Below, piece by piece: positions 1-8,052 of a stretch of 34,767 nt of DNA (positions are counted from its first letter, which is position 1; each line of letters opens with the position of its first letter). The stretch comes from Okeania hirsuta. GTDB lineage: Bacteria > Cyanobacteriota > Cyanobacteriia > Cyanobacteriales > Microcoleaceae. A model generated the notes under the pieces. It was not told the origin of the DNA. It did no database searches and saw only the letters and a list, made by a program, of their open reading frames with translations. Position numbers and translations under genes: made by a program. The DNA is taken from positions 1 to 34,767 of the forward strand of contig NZ_RCBY01000062.1 in assembly GCF_003838195.1 (NCBI RefSeq), read 5' to 3'.

Positions 1-1
1 C

Positions 2-241
2 TTTGTTGACGGGGACTTAGAAACCCCGTCCGTCTACACGGCGGGGTAGTTCATCAACCTGACTTCCTCGGTGAAGGTATTCAAAGGGCCGAACTACAGC
101 CCTGGAGATAAGATCAGGCTATACCAAAATCCCGATGCTAGTGGTAACTACATCGACCTCGAACCCGGTGAGTATCCGGATCTCCAACAGAGCCACTCCT
201 TTAGTAATATGACCTCATCGACCCGGTTTATCAAAGGATAA
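2..241 (+). pseudogene. beta/gamma-crystallin-like domain, C-terminal part, interrupted by an in-frame TAG
   Basis: Frame 2 is open from the window edge except for a TAG at 47-49 and ends at a TAA at 239-241. Upstream of the TAG it reads FVDGDLETPSVYTAG; downstream it continues in the same frame as FINLTSSVKVFKG, then a segment with RLYQNPDASGNYIDLEPGEY, ending SSTRFIKG. The pattern of a Gly/Tyr-rich hairpin followed by a TSSVKVF-type strand, twice, is what bacterial beta/gamma-crystallin (Greek key) domains look like. No start codon with a ribosome site follows the TAG, so this is more likely the broken 3' end of a longer secreted or surface protein gene than a short gene. The 5' part lies outside the window. 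The family call rests on pattern only; the in-frame stop is certain from the given bases. Confidence 0.4.
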
Positions 242-339
242 CCCTCTTAATCTCGCTCTTAGGTTTTTCCTACTAGCGGTCAAATGTTACCTTAAATCTT
301 TTGACTACATCCTGTATGTAGGACTTTAGATTGATATAG

Positions 340-371
340 TCCCCTGCTGTAATCTGTAATTCAGCGGGGGA
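340..371. terminator. hairpin downstream of the crystallin-like remnant
   Basis: TCCCCTGCTG (340-349) can pair with CAGCGGGGGA (362-371) apart from one G-T wobble, with a 12-base loop. There is no long T tract after it, so it could act as a terminator in either direction or be a dispersed palindrome. Confidence 0.4.
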
Positions 372-555
372 TTATCAGTACAATTGCTGATTCTCAGTTC
401 ATCGAGCCTACTTAAAAATTGACCGTCTCCGTTCAAAATCTAGAGGTCAGTTTGGCGTTGAGCCGAGATATGTGTAAAATCATGCCATATCTCCTTGTAA
501 CTATTACTATACATAGCTTCCAATCTTCACTGCCAAGCAATCTGCTACACATCTC

Positions 556-930
556 TCTGAAGGTCTTCACTCGTCCCGCGAATATAAACCATCGTTGTAG
601 GGGTATGAGCGAATTTCTCCCCCAGAATAGAACACATTATCGGGAAAGACCTTGCCACAGCAATTAGAGCGCACCAACGGAATTGTCCGCCAACAAACAG
701 GTATCGGGCATCGCCGACAGAATAAATTTGGCAAGAACTGGGAGCTTTCCTCAAGTGACGGCAAGGTTGCTGGTGAGCTATTTCAATTGGATTTGGGTTC
801 GCCCGTCGCAAGGAAAATAGTGCAGCTACATTGGGCAGAGTTGGCGTTGGCGGAGTAAGTGCGACAGCTATATCGCTCCTTGGTATTGGCATGACTTAAT
901 TACTTATCTCACACTTTGCGCTCTGCACTA
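556..930 (+). pseudogene. degenerate insertion-sequence transposase fragment (C-terminal part)
   Basis: No frame is open throughout, but pieces in successive frames resemble the C-terminus of a transposase common in cyanobacteria. They are QQLERTNGIVRQQTG plus HRRQNKFGKNWE (frame of 652), then VTARLLVSYFNWIWV in the next frame, then RRKENSAA, and finally WYWHDLITYLT back in the second frame. I recall intact versions with a similar ERTNGIVRQQTG...NKF...VSYFNWIW...WSWHDL order, probably IS1-like, but this is from memory and unverified. At least three frame changes separate the pieces, so the element is dead. The ORFs of 60-115 codons found here on both strands are chance frames in this fossil. 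The stretch is GC-richer than its surroundings. Confidence 0.45.
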
Positions 931-938
931 CCGGATTT

Positions 939-962
939 TTCCTTCTTCCTTCTTCCTTCTGC
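939..962. repeat. heptanucleotide array, CCTTCTT x3
   Basis: Three consecutive 7-base units CCTTCTT/CCTTCTG precede GCTATA. The same pyrimidine-rich array followed by CTGCTATA recurs at 5234-5274 and, shorter, at 6346-6370. Confidence 0.8.
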
Positions 963-985
963 TATACACAATAATTACCTCAAAT

Positions 986-1393
986 TTAGTTTCCTCTGGG
1001 ATTTTGACAGAACACATATGTATCAAACATCGCTCCCACTAAACTAAAAGTGACAGCAATTACCAAACACCCTTGCCAAGGATGGCCATCACCAAACGTG
1101 GCCAAGAAATGCCAAATTTGGGCAACACCAAATTGACCAATTGTCCGTAAACTGGGAAAATGACTAATTAAGGCAAAGCTCGTCCAGCTAACCCCAATTA
1201 ACAGAATAGGAGTTACAAAGCTAAAGATACTTGTAAGTAACAAAGAACGTAGAAGATTAGGCAAAATATTCATATATGTAAAAATAAGTTCAGTCATAAT
1301 GCCACTTAGTAGCAAGTCAGCTGATATAGCTAACTTACTTTCTAAGATAGAGAGCGATCGCTCAAAATCACTCAATCTGTCAGAAAACTTCAA
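986..1393 (-). CDS. small conserved membrane protein, function unknown
   Basis: A 135-residue ORF. After a charged N-terminal stretch of about 22 residues there are hydrophobic segments at about 26-45, 50-76 and 108-128, the last followed by a short polar tail. This suggests a polytopic inner or thylakoid membrane protein with no recognisable catalytic motif. A HIP1 site lies inside the N-terminal codons (near 1352), typical of native cyanobacterial genes. Its ATG start at 1393 lies 79 bp from the start of the permease gene on the other strand, so the two are divergent and probably share the control region 1394-1472. I do not recognise a named family. Coding status is supported by length, the membrane pattern and the lack of any competing gene. 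Confidence 0.6.
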   Translation of the reverse strand: MKFSDRLSDFERSLSILESKLAISADLLLSGIMTELIFTYMNILPNLLRSLLLTSIFSFVTPILLIGVSWTSFALISHFPSLRTIGQFGVAQIWHFLATFGDGHPWQGCLVIAVTFSLVGAMFDTYVFCQNPRGN

Positions 1394-1472
1394 CGTTGGT
1401 TAAACAATCTTGTTGAAGATTGGTAAATTTCTCTCATTAGTTTTGTTTAGTCTTCTAATTTATTAATTTCTA

Positions 1473-2270
1473 TTGAGTAAGATTACTTTTAAGTTAATTT
1501 TCGGGGTATGGGGACAACGGATGTTGGCTGCAGCATATTTAGCAGGCCAAGTATTTTTTCATGTCCTAAAGGGCAAAATTCATCGTCGTAACACTGTTGA
1601 GCAAATGGCTATAGTCGGTCCAGAATCCTTACTAATTGTCTTACTGACAGCTAGTTTTGTCGGTATGGTATTTACCATTCAGGTTGCCAGGGAACTTGTT
1701 TCCTTCGGTACAGCTAATATGGTTGGGGGTATGTTGGCTATAACTTTAACTAGAGAACTAGGCCCTGTATTGACAGCAGTTGTTGTTGCAGGAAGAGTAG
1801 GTTCAGCATTTGCAGCGGAAATAGGCACGATGAAGGTGACAGAACAAATTGATGCTCTGTATATGCTGAAAACCGATCCGGTAGATTATTTAGTTATTCC
1901 TAGAGTTATTGCTTGTGCTGTAATGATGCCAATCTTAACTTTGTTATGTTTGATAGCTGCCATATTGGGTGGACTTATAGTGGCAGTTAATATGTACGAT
2001 ATTCCCCAGAGTATATATATTAGTTCTGTCCATACTTTTCTAACTCTTTGGGATTTATGCAGTGGATTGCTTAAATCAATGGTATTTGGTGTTTTAGTTG
2101 CTGTAATTGGTACAAGTTGGGGTTTAACTACCACTGGTGGAGCTAAAGGAGTAGGCCAATCTACAACCACAGCAGTTGTGACAGCCTTAATATCTATTTT
2201 TATCTTTAATTTCTTTCTATCTTGGGCAATGTTTCAAGGTATTGGTGGGGCAATGAAACAAAGTTTTTAA
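1473..2270 (+). CDS. mlaE: MlaE/YrbE-family ABC transporter permease (lipid transport across the envelope)
   Basis: A 265-residue integral membrane protein matching the MlaE/TGD1 permease family along its length. Visible hallmarks are the N-terminal amphipathic region with HRRNTVEQM, then GPESLLIVLLTASFVGMVFT, LTRELGPVLTAVVVAGRVGS, the EIGTMKVTEQIDAL coupling region and the C-terminal WGLTTTGGAKGVGQSTT signature. The family forms the membrane channel of an ABC system (with an MlaF-type ATPase and MlaD-type substrate-binding protein) that moves phospholipids between inner and outer membranes; plants use the homologue for chloroplast lipid import. The ATPase and MlaD partners are not in this window. 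The start is taken as TTG at 1473 because an in-frame TAA lies at 1464-1466 and the next ATG would remove conserved N-terminal sequence; no clear ribosome site precedes it. A repeat element begins immediately after the stop codon. Confidence 0.92.
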   Translation: MSKITFKLIFGVWGQRMLAAAYLAGQVFFHVLKGKIHRRNTVEQMAIVGPESLLIVLLTASFVGMVFTIQVARELVSFGTANMVGGMLAITLTRELGPVLTAVVVAGRVGSAFAAEIGTMKVTEQIDALYMLKTDPVDYLVIPRVIACAVMMPILTLLCLIAAILGGLIVAVNMYDIPQSIYISSVHTFLTLWDLCSGLLKSMVFGVLVAVIGTSWGLTTTGGAKGVGQSTTTAVVTALISIFIFNFFLSWAMFQGIGGAMKQSF

Positions 2271-2509
<239 letters not shown>

Positions 2510-2556
2510 TCTAATCGACCAAAAGAAAATAAAGTTCAATATTTCAAGCCTCTGAC

Positions 2557-2609
2557 TTTAACTAGAGGTACTGATAACTGATAACTAATAACTAATAACT
2601 GATAACTAA
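2557..2609. repeat. TTTAACTAGAGGTA anchor plus TAACTGA/TAACTAA heptamer array
   Basis: The 14-mer TTTAACTAGAGGTA (2557-2570) is followed by about five 7-base units TAACTGA/TAACTAA that run up to the ATG of the DUF3119 gene. The same 14-mer at 3482-3495 precedes a different heptamer array. Confidence 0.75.
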
Positions 2610-2610
2610 A

Positions 2611-3015
2611 ATGACTACTATTTCTACATCCGAAACACAACAAACTACCGAACTTGCCCCTAGTTATAAAATACCTCTTGTGCTAATAATTAGTGCATTG
2701 CCTTTGGCCTTTTGGCAACTGTGGGTAAGTCTAGCGATCGCTCTATTTGGTATATTTCTATTATTTCAAACAGCCACTATCCGTCTCAAATTTACTGATA
2801 CATCTCTAGAAGTATATCGTTCAGAAAAACTAATACGAAGCTTTCCTTATCAAGATTGGCTAAACTGGGAAATATTCTGGTCTCCTGTCCCAATTTTATT
2901 CTATTTTAGGGAAGTTAAAAGCATTCACTTTCTACCAATTATTTTTGACCCTAAAACACTAAAAAATTGCCTAGAAAAACACTTACCCTCAAATCAGAAT
3001 TCAATAGAAGCTTAG
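2611..3015 (+). CDS. DUF3119 family membrane protein
   Basis: A 134-residue cyanobacterial protein of the DUF3119 type. A polar Ser/Thr-rich N-terminus (1-20) is followed by a hydrophobic hairpin (about 22-55), then a soluble part containing LEVYRSEKLIRSFPYQDWLNW and EVKSIHFLPIIFDPKTLKNCL, which reads like a membrane-anchored PH-like domain. The function is not known. In cyanobacteria this gene commonly sits between an MlaE permease and a DUF3086 gene, as here, which suggests a role in the envelope lipid system. The 340-bp gap upstream is taken up by element B1 and a heptamer array that reaches the start codon, so the native leader has apparently been displaced and no standard ribosome site is visible. 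The family call is from memory of the pattern. Confidence 0.75.
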   Translation: MTTISTSETQQTTELAPSYKIPLVLIISALPLAFWQLWVSLAIALFGIFLLFQTATIRLKFTDTSLEVYRSEKLIRSFPYQDWLNWEIFWSPVPILFYFREVKSIHFLPIIFDPKTLKNCLEKHLPSNQNSIEA

Positions 3016-3026
3016 TAAATTTCTCT

Positions 3027-3242
3027 TATACCAATTTGAAAAAAGAATGCTATATTTAAGTGGTACTTCAATTATTAAGTAATTAACACAGACTGAATAA
3101 TTTTTTTGAGAATTATTAGCTAGTTATTGTTAGTTATTCTTATTTCTACTTCTCGCTATCAGACGTTGAATTAAATCTCCCTACCAACTCCCCTACTCCC
3201 CTGCAATGCGAAAATGTAGCAAATATTTATCAAATTGGTATA
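3027..3242. mobile_element. MITE-like element family D, copy D1
   Basis: Perfect 13-bp terminal inverted repeats: TATACCAATTTGA at 3027-3039 and TCAAATTGGTATA at 3230-3242. The interior is AT-rich and non-coding and carries a GTTAGTTATTC-type array and the core CTCCCTACCAACTCCCCTACTCCC. The right end (TATACCAATTTGATAAATATTTGCTACA on the reverse strand, over 20 bases conserved) matches the left end of D2 at 16952. Confidence 0.75.
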
Positions 3243-3288
3243 TTAAAAGTTATACATAAATGTTATACATAAAGATAGTAATATTACC

Positions 3289-3527
3289 AATGGATAATTG
3301 ATAATTAATCCATTCGGTTTAAAGCCTCTCCTTTTAAGGAGAAAAAAGCGGTCGATCTTCGGAGCTTCCCGTAGGGTGGGATGGCGATCTTCGGAGCGGG
3401 TCTGCAAGAACAGGTCTCCTCGCCATATCCAATCGACCAAGAGAAGAAATCAGATTTCCTTATATTCAATTCCGTAACGGTTTTAACTAGAGGTAATTAT
3501 CCATTATTCATTATTCATTATCCATTA
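3289..3527. repeat. dispersed repeat family E, copy E1
   Basis: Shares long near-identical blocks with the reverse complement of 33245-33541: CTCCTTTTAAGGAGAAAAAA, GGAGCTTCCCGTAGGGTGGG, ATGGCGATCTTCGGAGCGGG, CCTCGCCATATCCAATCGAC, TTCCTTATATTCAATTCCGT, AACGGTTTTAAC. It is flanked by ATGGATAATT/TAATTATCCATT inverted ends. The 65-codon minus-strand ORF here has no support as a gene. Confidence 0.8.
3482..3527. repeat. TTTAACTAGAGGTA anchor plus TTATCCA/TTATTCA heptamer array
   Basis: Same 14-base anchor as at 2557, followed by TTATCCATTATTCATTATTC and further 7-base units. It forms the right end of repeat E1. The 626-bp gap between the DUF3119 and DUF3086 genes is thus almost all repeat DNA (D1 and E1). 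Confidence 0.75.
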
Positions 3528-3641
3528 ATGAATCGTTCCCTTTGAGCTAATATCTACAAAAGCTTAAAGTAGAAAATAAAAACTATTCAGTTTAAAACCC
3601 TGAATGAAAATAGCATAAAGTCTTGATAATTTTTTTCCATT

Positions 3642-5039
3642 ATGTACCCAGACGAAACACAATCAGAAGAACAAAAAGACCAATCAACAACAACTTCAGA
3701 TAATATAAATGAAATAGTTCCTTCACCTTGGGATTTAGATGAAGAGGTTGAGACTCAAGTTATTCCTACAGATAAACAAAGTGTCAGGACTTACAAGTCT
3801 ACCACGACTCAACCAATAGATGCAGAGTATGTTCCATTTATAGAAGAGAATTCTACAGATACTCCTAATATCAAGGAAAAATCTACAACTCCCCCAGTTA
3901 CAGAAATAGATGCAGAGTATGTTCCATTTATAGAAGAGAATTCTACAGATACTCCTAATATCAAAGAAGAATCTACAACTCCCCCATTTGTAAAAGAGAA
4001 TTTTACAGATATTCCTAATATCAAAGAAGAACCTACAACTCCCCCAGTTGCAGAAATTGAAACAGAATTAACACCACTAGTTAATGGCCTTCAACATCAA
4101 GAAGAAAATTTGAAGGAGGAAATAGCTGTCCTACAACAAACCAAGGCCAAATTACAGCAAGAAGTAATGGCGCAAACTGAGGCCATAGGGCGTCTGTTAC
4201 CTGAAGCTTTGAATCAGTTAGAGTCCCGTAGACAAGTATTGCAAGTAGAAGTCGAAAAACTAGAACGTCGCAAAGAACGTATTCAGAAAGAGATGCGAAC
4301 TACTTTTGCAGGTGCTTCTCAGGATTTGGCAATTAGAATTCAGGGATTTAAAGATTATTTAGTAGGAAGTTTACAAGATTTAGCTCTTGCTGCCGAACAG
4401 TTAGAATTAACTCCACAGATACAGGAACCTCCAACTCCTTCTGTTATGGAAAATTCTCCTCGGTCTGTCAGAAATACTGAAAATCCCCAATTTGCGGAAA
4501 TGGGTTTTGAGGAGCAAGCTAGACAAATTCGCCAAATTCTTGATGAATATCGGAAGATGCCAGATTATTATGGCCCGCCCTGGAAATTACGGCGTACATT
4601 TGAACCTATTCATGCAGAAAGAGTTTCTAGCTGGTTTTTTTCTCAGGGTGGTCGTGGTGCCCTGCGAACTATGGGCAGTCGCTTGCAAAATATTTTGGTT
4701 GCTTCGACAATTGTTTCTGTATTAAGAGATTTGTACGATACACGAGTACGCGCTCTGATACTTGCTAACTCCCCGGAACGTTTAGGAGAATGGCGACGGG
4801 GTTTACAAGATTGTTTAGGCATTGACCGCCGTGATTTTAGTCCAGATAGAGGTGTGGCTCTATTTGAAGATCCAGAGATATTGGCCCAAAAAGCAGGGCG
4901 GTTAGTGAAACAGGGAAAATTACCGATAATTGTGATTGATGATACGGAAGATAAAATTAGTCTCTCAATGTTACAGTTTCCTCTGTGGTTAGCCTTTGCT
5001 CCTGAACCTGGAACTCAAAACTCAATGGATAGATTTTGA
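3642..5039 (+). CDS. DUF3086 domain-containing protein with internal 30-residue repeats and coiled coil
   Basis: A 465-residue protein. Residues 1-58 are acidic and disordered. Residues 59-138 hold a tandem repeat (EIDAEYVPFIEENSTDTPNI type, 30-residue period, two full and one shortened unit). Residues about 145-215 form a coiled coil (EEIAVLQQTKAKLQQEV, QLESRRQVLQVEVEKLERR). Then come the conserved MRTTFAGASQDLAIRIQGFK and DYLVGSLQDLALAAEQLEL, and a folded C-terminal half with MPDYYGPPWKLRRTFEPIHA, RVSSWFFSQGGRGALRTMGS and SPERLGEWRRGLQDCLGI. This is the cyanobacterial DUF3086 family, which has no established function. No signal peptide is seen, so it is probably cytoplasmic. It lies between DUF3119 and plsY in a cluster around lipid transport. 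The N-terminal low-complexity repeats are probably lineage-specific. Confidence 0.82.
   Translation: MYPDETQSEEQKDQSTTTSDNINEIVPSPWDLDEEVETQVIPTDKQSVRTYKSTTTQPIDAEYVPFIEENSTDTPNIKEKSTTPPVTEIDAEYVPFIEENSTDTPNIKEESTTPPFVKENFTDIPNIKEEPTTPPVAEIETELTPLVNGLQHQEENLKEEIAVLQQTKAKLQQEVMAQTEAIGRLLPEALNQLESRRQVLQVEVEKLERRKERIQKEMRTTFAGASQDLAIRIQGFKDYLVGSLQDLALAAEQLELTPQIQEPPTPSVMENSPRSVRNTENPQFAEMGFEEQARQIRQILDEYRKMPDYYGPPWKLRRTFEPIHAERVSSWFFSQGGRGALRTMGSRLQNILVASTIVSVLRDLYDTRVRALILANSPERLGEWRRGLQDCLGIDRRDFSPDRGVALFEDPEILAQKAGRLVKQGKLPIIVIDDTEDKISLSMLQFPLWLAFAPEPGTQNSMDRF
3816..4055 (+). repeat. coding tandem repeat, 90-bp period, inside the DUF3086 gene
   Basis: Two almost identical 90-bp units (3816-3905 and 3906-3995) and a third of about 60 bp that lacks the IDAEYVPF part. 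Each unit ends STTPP or EEPTTPP. The near-identity at DNA level points to recent duplication. Confidence 0.9.
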
Positions 5040-5409
5040 AATTGAAGAATTTAGAATTTAGAATTTAGAATTTAGAATTACCTCTCCTTAAATCAAAAAA
5101 TCAAAAATTAATAGCTAGATTGATAACAATATAGTAGTCAAAGGAAAGGGTCTGGACATATCAAAAGCTTAAAACTCAGACAATGCAAAATTTTTCCTTC
5201 TTTCTTTTTCTCTCCTAGATAACTAAAACCTCCTTCCTTCTTCCCTCTTCCTTATTCCTTCTTCCTTCTGCTATATCTCCAAGAAGTACAAATATTTCTG
5301 AATTGGAGCAAGCAAAAAGCTAATTCAGAGGGATTGTGGATATAGGATCAATTCAAGCTATGCTAAATTTGTTCCTCCTAATTGATGCTTTTTTTAAAGG
5401 AGTAATTTA
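5040..5409. other. gap before plsY with two heptamer arrays
   Basis: Holds GAATTTA x5 (5045-5079) directly after the DUF3086 stop, then a CCTTCTT-type pyrimidine tract (5228-5274) followed by TGCTATATC. No ORF or RNA is recognisable. The last bases (AAAGGAG at 5397-5403) are the ribosome site of plsY. Confidence 0.7.
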
Positions 5410-6084
5410 ATGATTAGCTGGTTATTATTAAACGGAGTAATATTAATTATTGCCTATTTATTGGGTGCTACTCCTAGTGGTTATTGGATAGGTTCGTGGT
5501 TCTACGGGATTGATATTCGCGAACAAGGTTCGGGTTCTACAGGTGCGACAAATGTATTAAGAACCATCGGCAAATGGCCTGCTTTGGCGGTGTTAGTTAT
5601 TGATATTTTAAAAGGGGTATTAGCGATCGCTCTAGTCCGCTATATTTACTCTCTTTTGTTTGTGCAAAACTTAACTATTGCTGCTGGAATACCTGATGTT
5701 TATATAGCAAAAGAATGGATGGTAATCTTAGCAGGACTAATAGCTATATTCGGCCATACTAAATCTATTTGGATTGGTTTTAAGGGAGGCAAATCAGTTG
5801 CTTCTAGTCTGGGTATTTTGTTAGCAATGTCTTGGGTTGTTGGTTTAGGAGCACTTTCTGTATTTGCTGTATTTTTAGCTATTAGTCGTATTGTTTCTCT
5901 GAGTTCTATCATTGCTACTATTTCTGTTTCTGGGTTAATGTTTTTCACAGGTCAACCACTGCCTTATGAAATATTTGCTGTTGCTGGTGGTATGTATGTA
6001 ATTTTGCGTCACCGCAGCAATATTGAACGACTTTTAGCTGGTCAAGAACCTAGAATTGGGCAAAAGTTATCAACGGAATCTTAG
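5410..6084 (+). CDS. plsY: glycerol-3-phosphate acyltransferase PlsY
   Basis: A 224-residue membrane enzyme that transfers the acyl group of acyl-phosphate to sn-glycerol 3-phosphate, the first acylation in phospholipid synthesis; PlsX normally supplies the acyl-phosphate. The three PlsY signature segments are visible: PSGYWIG...DIREQGSGSTGATN near the N-terminus, GHTKSIWIGFKGGKSVASSL in the middle, and LRHRSNIERLLAGQEPRI at the C-terminus. Several hydrophobic helices lie between them. The length is slightly above the usual 200 residues because of a longer loop around residues 80-105. The ATG is preceded by AAAGGAG with 6-base spacing. Sitting downstream of the MlaE, DUF3119 and DUF3086 genes, it links membrane lipid synthesis with lipid transport. 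Confidence 0.95.
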   Translation: MISWLLLNGVILIIAYLLGATPSGYWIGSWFYGIDIREQGSGSTGATNVLRTIGKWPALAVLVIDILKGVLAIALVRYIYSLLFVQNLTIAAGIPDVYIAKEWMVILAGLIAIFGHTKSIWIGFKGGKSVASSLGILLAMSWVVGLGALSVFAVFLAISRIVSLSSIIATISVSGLMFFTGQPLPYEIFAVAGGMYVILRHRSNIERLLAGQEPRIGQKLSTES

Positions 6085-6126
6085 AGGTTGTCTGAGAAGT
6101 CTCATTTACTACATCCAAGCCCCCTA

Positions 6127-6151
6127 AATCCCTCAAAATTGAGGGACTTTT
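6127..6151. terminator. hairpin terminator after plsY
   Basis: TCCCTCAA (6129-6136) pairs perfectly with TTGAGGGA (6139-6146), followed by CTTTT. The surrounding AAGCCCCCTAAATCCCTCAA text is a familiar cyanobacterial intergenic repeat, so it may be both. The rest of 6085-6388 shows only a pyrimidine-rich heptamer tract (6346-6370). Confidence 0.6.
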
Positions 6152-6388
6152 AGAAGTAAATTGACTCTTGTTCCCCCCAAAGTTGGCTTGCTAGACGGGC
6201 AAAATTCAGTATCAAAAAACTTTTCAGATATCCTCTTAGTTGAAGAAGGTAGAAAGCAGAGAGCAAAAGGGAAAATTGCTTATGTATAGTCTCCCCTACA
6301 ACCCAAATTTATTGTCCTAACCAAAAGACGCAGTGCTATAAAACCTTCTTCTTTCTTCCTTCTTCCTTCTGAATTAACTGTTGAAATT

Positions 6389-6997
6389 CTAATTTTCCAA
6401 TTTTCCCCAAATAGCTAATCCTCCACCTCTTCCCCTCGCAGAAATAAATTTTTCTTGAATCAAAAAGTAAGCAAAAAAAGCTTGCTTACCCACACTTTCA
6501 GTCGCAAATTTATCTTCACTTTCTTGACCACCTCGAATATATCCAGAATAAAGTTTTACTCCTAATAATTTGATTGTAATTTTTGTAAAATCAAACGCCA
6601 AAATATTTTTTTTATCTATAAATTTTGTCGGACCAGAAAGAGATAGTTTCAAACCAGCAAATTCTACCGTATTTTCTACCCTGCCTATTTCTAATTGCTC
6701 AGGTGTTTCAGAAGTATTGAGAGGAGAAAAATAGGAGAGTGAAATTTTTACCCAATTAGGAATATAACGTCCAGCTCCCAGAACAATACCTGCTCGCTTT
6801 CTAGTTTTTTTCGTACCAGTAATAAAACATAATTGCCAATTGCCCGATAATTGCTCAATATTATAGTTATTTTCTTGTTTTTTTGACTGTTTTTCAATTT
6901 GAATAAGTGCAGAGACTACAGAATCTTGAGAGGGTTTATTCGGGGAATTTTTGATAACTGAATTAGCTGCTGTTTCTATTGTTATTAAATCTTCCAT
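6389..6997 (-). CDS. PAP/fibrillin (plastid lipid-associated protein)-like protein
   Basis: A 202-residue soluble protein without signal peptide. Residues about 47-66 contain LSGNWQLCFITGTKKTRKRA, the W-x-L...(Y/F)T(T/G) opening strand typical of PAP/fibrillin domains. Later strands include VENTVEFAGLKLSLSGPTKF and ILAFDFTKITIKLLGVKLYS, and the C-terminus has FAYFLIQEKFISARGRGGGLAIW, where fibrillins carry a conserved Arg-rich end. Members of the family are lipocalin-like barrels thought to bind hydrophobic compounds at thylakoids and lipid bodies. The ATG at 6997 is chosen because the gene is AT-rich and native in style with no longer upstream frame. It is convergent with plsY and shares the 300-bp terminator region. 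Family assignment is moderate. Confidence 0.65.
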   Translation of the reverse strand: MEDLITIETAANSVIKNSPNKPSQDSVVSALIQIEKQSKKQENNYNIEQLSGNWQLCFITGTKKTRKRAGIVLGAGRYIPNWVKISLSYFSPLNTSETPEQLEIGRVENTVEFAGLKLSLSGPTKFIDKKNILAFDFTKITIKLLGVKLYSGYIRGGQESEDKFATESVGKQAFFAYFLIQEKFISARGRGGGLAIWGKLEN

Positions 6998-7112
6998 AAT
7001 ATTCTTAAATAATTTTTGAATTTTTAGATATTATACATATTTGAGAAATAAATCTTACAAAACCATTTTTTGAGGAAAAAAATAACTAGAAGTAGTAGAC
7101 TGTTTCATCTAA

Positions 7113-8030
7113 TTAATTATAGGATTTTATGTATTCGGTTGGTGTTATACCTGTTTTCTTTTTGAATAATCGTGAGAAATATTGAGGATATTCAAAGCCG
7201 AGAGCGTAAGCTACTGTTGCTACTGTTGCATTAGAATCTAACAATAAATCTTTTGCTTTATCAAGCAAATGTAAATGAAGATTTTCTATAGCTGTTTTGC
7301 CTGTTTCTACCTTTAGAGCATCGCTTAAGTAACGAGGAGTCATGTTCAGTTTATTTGCAATTTCTTCAATTGTTGGAATTGCTTTTCCATAAATCTGATC
7401 TTCATTCATATAACGCTCAACTTCATCAATGAATTTATCAAGTAAATTAGAGTTATTTTCTTTACGATGCAAAAACTGACGGTGATAGAAACGATTGGCA
7501 TATTTTAACAACGTATCTAGCTGTGAGAGAATAAGCTCTTTACTGAATTCGTCTTGGTTGCTGTGATATTCATATTCTATCTGATCAATCAACCCTGAAA
7601 TCATCTGTTCCTCTTTTTGCGACAAATGTAGGGCTTCGTTGACTGCGTAGCTGAAATAGTTATATTTCTTGATTTCATCCTTGATCGAATACCCACGGAT
7701 AAAATCCTCATGGAAAACAATTGTGCGGCCTGTTGATTTTACATTTAGCCCCACAACCTTCACTTCCTGCTTCGGAGCCATGAAAATCATTGTGCCGTTT
7801 TTACAGTCATATTTTGTGCGGCCGTAAAAGATTTCGCCGGATGTAATATGCTTGAGTGATACCGAATAAAAATCACCGCTTAGTGTAATATCTCGATCGT
7901 CACATTTTGTATCATTTGTCTTGTTGGACGACATAGCTACCACAGAAAACAAAGGATGTTCCGGGTCTGGAAGCCCTAAAAAGCTGTGGTACTCTCTCAA
8001 ATCACTGAAATGTATCTTTTTTGTATTCAT
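7113..8030 (-). CDS. AraC-family transcriptional regulator
   Basis: A 305-residue regulator. The N-terminal half (1-190) looks like a cupin-type ligand or dimerisation domain (SGEIFYGRTKYDCKNGTMIF). The C-terminal AraC DNA-binding domain is clear: first helix-turn-helix at 221-240 (IEEIANKLNMTPRYLSDALK), second at 270-294 (VATVAYALGFEYPQYFSRLF), ending in KKTGITPTEYIKSYN. This is the classic AraC signature with its ALGF...YFSRLFKK element. The sequence style resembles regulators of Bacteroidota or gamma-proteobacteria more than typical cyanobacterial ones, and there is no HIP1 site in the gene; both are weak hints of transfer. It reads in the same direction as the hydrolase at 8704-9690, which it probably controls; a nested mobile element now lies between them. 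A strong inverted repeat (8053-8091) sits just upstream. Confidence 0.9.
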   Translation of the reverse strand: MNTKKIHFSDLREYHSFLGLPDPEHPLFSVVAMSSNKTNDTKCDDRDITLSGDFYSVSLKHITSGEIFYGRTKYDCKNGTMIFMAPKQEVKVVGLNVKSTGRTIVFHEDFIRGYSIKDEIKKYNYFSYAVNEALHLSQKEEQMISGLIDQIEYEYHSNQDEFSKELILSQLDTLLKYANRFYHRQFLHRKENNSNLLDKFIDEVERYMNEDQIYGKAIPTIEEIANKLNMTPRYLSDALKVETGKTAIENLHLHLLDKAKDLLLDSNATVATVAYALGFEYPQYFSRLFKKKTGITPTEYIKSYN

Positions 8031-8052
8031 ATTAAATCACCTTATCTTGTTT

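Noticed and set aside
545-892. 115-codon minus-strand gene
   Set aside because: It lies opposite the transposase fossil, shows no recognisable domain or ribosome site, and its Pro/Arg-rich text is what a chance frame over that fossil would give.
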